Assembly (NCBI GenBank): GCA_024763405.1 | Contig: JANTFQ010000014.1 | Coordinates: forward strand, 1 to 17,177 | DNA length: 17,177 bases | Origin: Calditrichaceae bacterium | Lineage (GTDB): Bacteria; Calditrichota; Calditrichia; Calditrichales; Calditrichaceae | Reading direction: 5' to 3' | The notes under the pieces: model-generated | The model's database searches: none | What the model was told of the DNA's origin: nothing | What the model saw: the letters and a program-made list of their open reading frames with translations, nothing else | Shown here: positions 13,546-17,177 of the stretch, piece after piece | How the letters are laid out: each line of letters opens with the position of its first letter | Numbering within the stretch: position 1 is the first letter of the stretch | Made by a program: the position numbers and the translations under genes

Positions 13546-14887
13546 ATTCTTTTTTAAGACGGCTGTGCAGAGTGCGGTAATTGATATTTAAAAAAGCGCA
13601 GGCTTCTTTTTTATTTTTCCCGGTATGCTCATAAACGAGGTTTACGTATAAGCGGGTCATTTCTTCTAAGGTTAATTTTGTACTTAATGCGTTTTGCAGG
13701 AATGCATTTTCTTCTTCGAGAATTTGCTCCGGTAAATCTTTAATGGTAAGGGTTTTATGTTCCAGAACCAGCATCCGGATTAGCGTATTTTCTAACTGTC
13801 GTACATTTCCCTTCCATTGCAGGCGCGACAGGTAGGCCACCAGAGATGGTTCGATACGCGGCAGGGAAATATTGTTTTCGCTGCAGTAGCGCGTGGCAAA
13901 ATAATTGATTAAGGCCGGAATATCGTCCGGGCGTTCCCGTAAAGGGGGAATGCGCAGAGGGATGACATTTAAACGATAATACAAATCTTCACGAAAGCGG
14001 CCGTGTTTCACTTCTTCGCTTAAATCCCTGTTGGTTGCAGTAATCAGACGAAAATCAGCTTTTAATTCCTTCGTACCCCCGAGGCGATAAAACGTTTTCT
14101 CTTGCAGAACGCGTAAAAGTTTTGCCTGAATGCTGGAGGGAAGTTCACCGATTTCATCCAAAAACAGGGTCCCGCCACGTACGAGTTCAAACTGTCCTTT
14201 TTTTAATTCATGCGCTCCGGTATATGCGCCTTTTTCATGTCCGAACAATTCGTTTTCCAACAGATTTTCGGGAAGGGCGGCAGCATTAATAGCGATAAAT
14301 GGTTTATCGTAAAATTTGCTGCGGGTATGAATATGCCGGGCGATGACTTCTTTTCCCGTGCCGGATTCTCCCGTTAGCAAAACCGGTTCACCTGTATTGC
14401 GTATCTGTTCTGTAAGGCGCAGAATGTTTTGCATTTGCCTGCTAACGGAAATGATACCATCAAACGAAAGGGTATCCGTCAGCTTTTTACGAAGGCTAAG
14501 ATTTTCCCGTTCCAGGCTTTGCATCTGCAGAGCGCGTTTTACGGAAAGGGGCAGCTCGTCCTTAATATTTTCGCTCTTGAAAAAATAGGAGGAGGCGCCG
14601 CGCTTTTGTGCTTCCAGCGCATTTTGATGATCCTGGGAAGAGGTGATAACAATAATCTTGGCGTCGGTTCCGCGGCTGATTATAAAATCCAGCACTTCGA
14701 GGCCTTGTTCAATTTTTGGAAGACCGAGATCGAGCAGAACGATATCGGGCAGAAAACGGACAAAGACCTGCCGGGCCTTTTCCGTATCGGCGGCGAATTC
14801 GTATAAATAGTTTTTTCCCAGCCATTTACGGAAACTCTGTTGCCAGACAATATTATCTTCGATGATGAAAATTTTTTGATTTTTCAT
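13544..14887 (-). CDS. NtrC-family sigma-54-dependent response regulator
   Basis: A complete 447-aa activator with three domains. Receiver (1-~120): acidic pair Glu10-Asp11, phosphoacceptor Asp53 in VLLDLGLP, Thr82, Lys104, all intact. AAA+ domain (~143-380): Walker A GESGTGK (173-179), the sigma-54 contact loop GAYTGA (220-225), Walker B LFLDEIGE (241-248), and FREDLYYRLNV with the arginine finger region. C-terminal Fis-type helix-turn-helix (~425-446: NKKEACAFLNINYRTLHSRL). It remodels sigma-54 RNA polymerase using ATP when bound to enhancer DNA. Its ATG overlaps the kinase stop by 4 nt (ATGA), so the two are a cognate pair. The promoter and paired inverted repeats directly downstream are its most likely target. 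The specific signal and any further targets are unknown. Confidence 0.95.
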   Translation of the reverse strand: MKNQKIFIIEDNIVWQQSFRKWLGKNYLYEFAADTEKARQVFVRFLPDIVLLDLGLPKIEQGLEVLDFIISRGTDAKIIVITSSQDHQNALEAQKRGASSYFFKSENIKDELPLSVKRALQMQSLERENLSLRKKLTDTLSFDGIISVSRQMQNILRLTEQIRNTGEPVLLTGESGTGKEVIARHIHTRSKFYDKPFIAINAAALPENLLENELFGHEKGAYTGAHELKKGQFELVRGGTLFLDEIGELPSSIQAKLLRVLQEKTFYRLGGTKELKADFRLITATNRDLSEEVKHGRFREDLYYRLNVIPLRIPPLRERPDDIPALINYFATRYCSENNISLPRIEPSLVAYLSRLQWKGNVRQLENTLIRMLVLEHKTLTIKDLPEQILEEENAFLQNALSTKLTLEEMTRLYVNLVYEHTGKNKKEACAFLNINYRTLHSRLKKE

Positions 14888-15912
14888 AAATAAGGTAAAT
14901 ACATTTTTACTTCGGTTCCGCGCCCCTTTTGGGAAGTTAATTCTAAACCACCATTCAGGGCATTGATAATTTTTTTTGCATTTGTCAAACCAAAACCGGT
15001 ATGTCCGGCTGCCTTACGTGTTGTAAAAAAAGGCTCCCAGATATGTCCGAGATAATCTTTGCTAATGCCAATACCCTTATCAACAATCATGATTTCCAGC
15101 CAGTCGTGGTTAATAAAAGGCGAGCCGGAGGGAATCCGGTTTACCTCAATTCTAATTTTTGATGCATTGTTATTGGTTGCCTGATAAGCATTCCAGATAA
15201 TTTCATTAAATGCTTTTGAGAACAATTCCACATCTATTGAAATATCGGCCAGTTCGGATGAAATCGTTAATAAAAAATTATTATTATCTATTTCGCATAA
15301 TTGCAAGGAAGATGCAATCAATTGATCAACCGCAACACCGAAAGGCAGAAGTTCCAGCGGACGCATATAAAAGAGCAAATCTTCATTGGCCTTTTTTTGA
15401 TAAGCGATACGGAGCTTAAAATCCTGCGCAACTTCTTCCGGTTCCTGCAGAGAAATAATGGTATTTACATCGTGCAGAAGTTGTGAAACAAGGGAACCCT
15501 GTGCCATCTCGTATTCCGCTGCAATTTGGACGGCAGAAGCGTTTAACAGGGCGGCGCAGTGATTCCACTGAAGAAGAAGGTTTTGTAAAAATGTATCCGG
15601 TTTTTCAGAAAAAAGAAAAAAGAAAAAGGGTTCGGTTTTATAATGCGCTTCAGGGAAAAAATAATACCAGTCCTGAAAAAAAACGGTACGCCCCGGTTGC
15701 ACGGCAATGGTTTTATTGAGAAGCGATTTCTTCCACGGCTCAAAATCAAAGGCATCGTTTTGGCAAAGGAGCAGAGTAAATGGATTCAATGATGGCCGGT
15801 GCTTTATTAAAACAAATTGCCGCTTAATTTCCTGCTGCTGTAAAAATTCAGCGGTACGCAAGACAAGCGTTTCAGGGTCAGCGCATTCTCGAACAAATTC
15901 AAGATAATCCAT
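14884..15912 (-). CDS. Soluble sensor histidine kinase
   Basis: A 342-aa kinase with no signal peptide or transmembrane helix, so it senses a cytoplasmic cue. The N-terminal ~130 residues form an unrecognised sensor part (possibly GAF-like, with an odd aromatic run FFFFLF at 96-101). The dimerisation/phosphoacceptor segment holds LLHDVNTI with His147. The HATPase domain shows the N box FNEIIWNAYQA (Asn236, Asn241), the G1 box DKGIGI (278-283), the F box EPFFTTR (293-299), and the G2 box HTGFGLTNAKKI (~304-315). This fits an NtrB-type kinase, suiting the NtrC-type regulator encoded next. The ATG shares one base with the mazG stop (TGATG), so it is translationally coupled to mazG. Signal unknown. 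Confidence 0.9.
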   Translation of the reverse strand: MDYLEFVRECADPETLVLRTAEFLQQQEIKRQFVLIKHRPSLNPFTLLLCQNDAFDFEPWKKSLLNKTIAVQPGRTVFFQDWYYFFPEAHYKTEPFFFFLFSEKPDTFLQNLLLQWNHCAALLNASAVQIAAEYEMAQGSLVSQLLHDVNTIISLQEPEEVAQDFKLRIAYQKKANEDLLFYMRPLELLPFGVAVDQLIASSLQLCEIDNNNFLLTISSELADISIDVELFSKAFNEIIWNAYQATNNNASKIRIEVNRIPSGSPFINHDWLEIMIVDKGIGISKDYLGHIWEPFFTTRKAAGHTGFGLTNAKKIINALNGGLELTSQKGRGTEVKMYLPYL

Positions 15913-16679
15913 CAGATACCCAGTTCCTTTGCTTCATTCCAAACCGCATCTAATTCTTCGAGACTTGCCTTTTTCATCGCGGCCGGATCGCCGTTATATT
16001 TTTTTTCGATAAACTGAAAACGGCGGATAAATTTAGCGTTGGTCTGGCGGCAGGCGTCCTCGGCATTTACATTTAAAAACCGGCCCAGATTCACCAGAGC
16101 AAATAAAACATCTCCGAATTCTTCCCGGATTTTATCGGCGTCATTTTGATGATAGGCCTCGTGAAATTCACCCAACTCTTCCTGAACCTTTTCGAAAACA
16201 GACTCGATTTCTTCCCATTCAAAGCCGACACTGGCGGCTTTTTCCTGAAGCCTTTGCGCACTCAGCAAGGCGGGCATGGACTGTGGAAGACCTTCAAGCA
16301 GAGAGGTGCGGTTTTCACTTTCTAATTTGGATTGTTCCCAGTTGCTCTGTACATCAGCGGCAGAGTGTACTTTCTGATTGTCAAATACATGCGGATGGCG
16401 CTCGATGAGTTTATGTGAAATTTTATCCACCACGTCATTAAAATCAAAATGGCCCGCTTCCGAAGCCAGCTCGCTGTGAAAGACAATTTGCAGTAATAAA
16501 TCACCTAATTCCTTAGCCAGCAAATCATAGTTTTTATCATCAATCGTTTCCAGCACTTCGTACGCTTCTTCGAGAAGATAGGGTTTTAAAGAATCATGTG
16601 TTTGAACCGCATCCCAGGGGCAGTCTTTGCGCAAACGTTTCATAATATTCAGGAGGTGTTCCATTTTTTGCTCGGGCAT
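15912..16679 (-). CDS. mazG: Nucleoside triphosphate pyrophosphohydrolase MazG
   Basis: Cytoplasmic enzyme that hydrolyses NTPs/dNTPs to monophosphates and pyrophosphate, removing damaged or surplus nucleotides and affecting (p)ppGpp-linked stress. The 255 residues form the usual two-domain protein. First domain: EEAYE (Glu37, Glu38, Glu41) and KELGDLL (Glu57, Asp60), preceded by the conserved CPWDAVQTHDSLKPYLLEE. Second domain: QEELGEFHEA (Glu167, Glu168, Glu171) and EEFGDVLFALVN (Glu187, Asp190), with all metal-binding acidic residues present. Length is close to E. coli MazG. The ATG at 16679 has a weak GAGCGG upstream; Met6 is a possible alternative start. The stop overlaps the kinase start by one base. 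36 nt separate it from the upstream FAH-family gene. Confidence 0.95.
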   Translation of the reverse strand: MPEQKMEHLLNIMKRLRKDCPWDAVQTHDSLKPYLLEEAYEVLETIDDKNYDLLAKELGDLLLQIVFHSELASEAGHFDFNDVVDKISHKLIERHPHVFDNQKVHSAADVQSNWEQSKLESENRTSLLEGLPQSMPALLSAQRLQEKAASVGFEWEEIESVFEKVQEELGEFHEAYHQNDADKIREEFGDVLFALVNLGRFLNVNAEDACRQTNAKFIRRFQFIEKKYNGDPAAMKKASLEELDAVWNEAKELGI

Positions 16680-16715
16680 ATTCCATTCCGCTCTATTTTA
16701 TAATGTAATCATTTT

Positions 16716-17177
16716 TTAAATACAGGTTGTGTGAAAGGTTCCAATGGATTCTATGGATGCCTCTATTTCATCGCCGGCCTGCAGGGGCCCCACACCGGCC
16801 GGTGTTCCGGTGAGGAAAAGATCGCCCCGCTCAAAGGTAAAAAATTTACTGGCATAGGCAATGAGTTCCGGAATTTTGAAAAGCATTTGTCCGGTAGAAC
16901 CCTGTTGCCGGACGTCGCCGTTCACTTTTAATAGAAGTTCCAGATTATTTACATCGTTAACCGATTCGGCCTCTGTAAAGGGAGAAATGGGACAGGCATT
17001 GTCAAATCCTTTTGCCACTGCCCAGGGTAAACCGGCTTTTTTGGCGTCTGACTGCATATCGCGCAAAGTAAGGTCTAAAGCGACGGCATAGCCGGCAATA
17101 GAATCTGCCGCTTCTTCCGGGGATACAGATGCGCAGGTTTTACTGAGACAAACCGCCAGTTCAATCTCGTGGTGCAC
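16716..17177 (-). CDS. Fumarylacetoacetate hydrolase (FAH) family protein, C-terminal part (cut by right edge)
   Basis: The 154 visible residues are the C-terminal two thirds or so of an FAH-fold enzyme (acylpyruvase, 2-keto-4-pentenoate hydratase or related decarboxylase; cytoplasmic and metal-dependent). Visible motifs: HHEIELAV with two of the metal-binding Glu, ALDLTLRDMQ with the third metal-ligand Asp, WAVAKGFDNACPISP, KVNGDVRQQGSTGQM, LIAYASKF, and DLFLTGTPAGVGPLQAGD. The first visible codon is GTG but aligns inside the family, so the true start lies beyond the window; about 60 residues are probably missing. It runs in the same direction as mazG, 36 nt ahead, and may be co-transcribed. 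The specific substrate cannot be assigned from this part. Confidence 0.9.
   Translation of the reverse strand: MHHEIELAVCLSKTCASVSPEEAADSIAGYAVALDLTLRDMQSDAKKAGLPWAVAKGFDNACPISPFTEAESVNDVNNLELLLKVNGDVRQQGSTGQMLFKIPELIAYASKFFTFERGDLFLTGTPAGVGPLQAGDEIEASIESIGTFHTTCI

Noticed and set aside
16716..17177. A complete 153-aa FAH-family gene starting at the GTG at the window edge
   Set aside because: The first visible residues (HHEIELAV) lie inside the family's alignment, after an N-terminal part that must be outside the window.

Overview
The window looks like a bacterial chromosome of the Fibrobacteres-Chlorobi-Bacteroidetes (FCB) type, possibly Calditrichota or a relative. The evidence is PorV/PorQ-like outer-membrane proteins, a large secreted protein with a FlgD-like C-terminal sorting-type domain, several outer-membrane beta-barrels, and a sigma-54/NtrC-type regulatory module. 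The phylum is an inference from protein style. No rRNA, tRNA, CRISPR array or insertion sequence is visible.

Left part (1-3320, + strand). The C-terminal end of a GatE-like subunit overlaps a complete gatD by 8 nt. Together they would form the GatDE Glu-tRNA(Gln) amidotransferase, normally an archaeal enzyme, which is unexpected beside bacterial genes. After a palindrome-rich intergenic stretch comes a lipoprotein of the serine beta-lactamase-like family. A second intergenic region carries short dispersed-type repeats.

Middle part (3323-12572, + strand). Five tightly spaced genes all encode exported or outer-membrane proteins: a 967-aa lamin-tail/OB-fold secreted protein with an internal duplication, a PorV-like protein, an 850-aa protein with two helix-hairpin-helix regions ahead of a beta-barrel, a FadL/PorV-like barrel, and a 5'-nucleotidase-family protein that has lost nearly all metal-binding residues. 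Several of these folds are linked with nucleic acids or nucleotides, so the operon may handle extracellular nucleic acid or nucleotides, but this is a hypothesis. A strong hairpin at 12576-12608 separates it from the convergent right-hand block.

Right part (17177 down to 12643, - strand). A fumarylacetoacetate-hydrolase-family gene (cut by the window edge) is followed by mazG, a soluble histidine kinase and an NtrC-family response regulator, the last three joined by 1-nt and 4-nt overlaps. Just downstream, a near-consensus sigma-54 promoter (13391-13406) sits about 110-150 bp from two inverted repeats (13494-13514 and 13528-13545) that look like enhancer sites. This promoter faces a small operon: a 71-aa protein of unknown function, a stand-alone receiver domain lacking its phosphorylation residues, and a previously uncalled 30-aa membrane peptide. 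The kinase, activator, promoter and small target operon form a self-contained signalling circuit, the most promising candidate here for an undescribed system.
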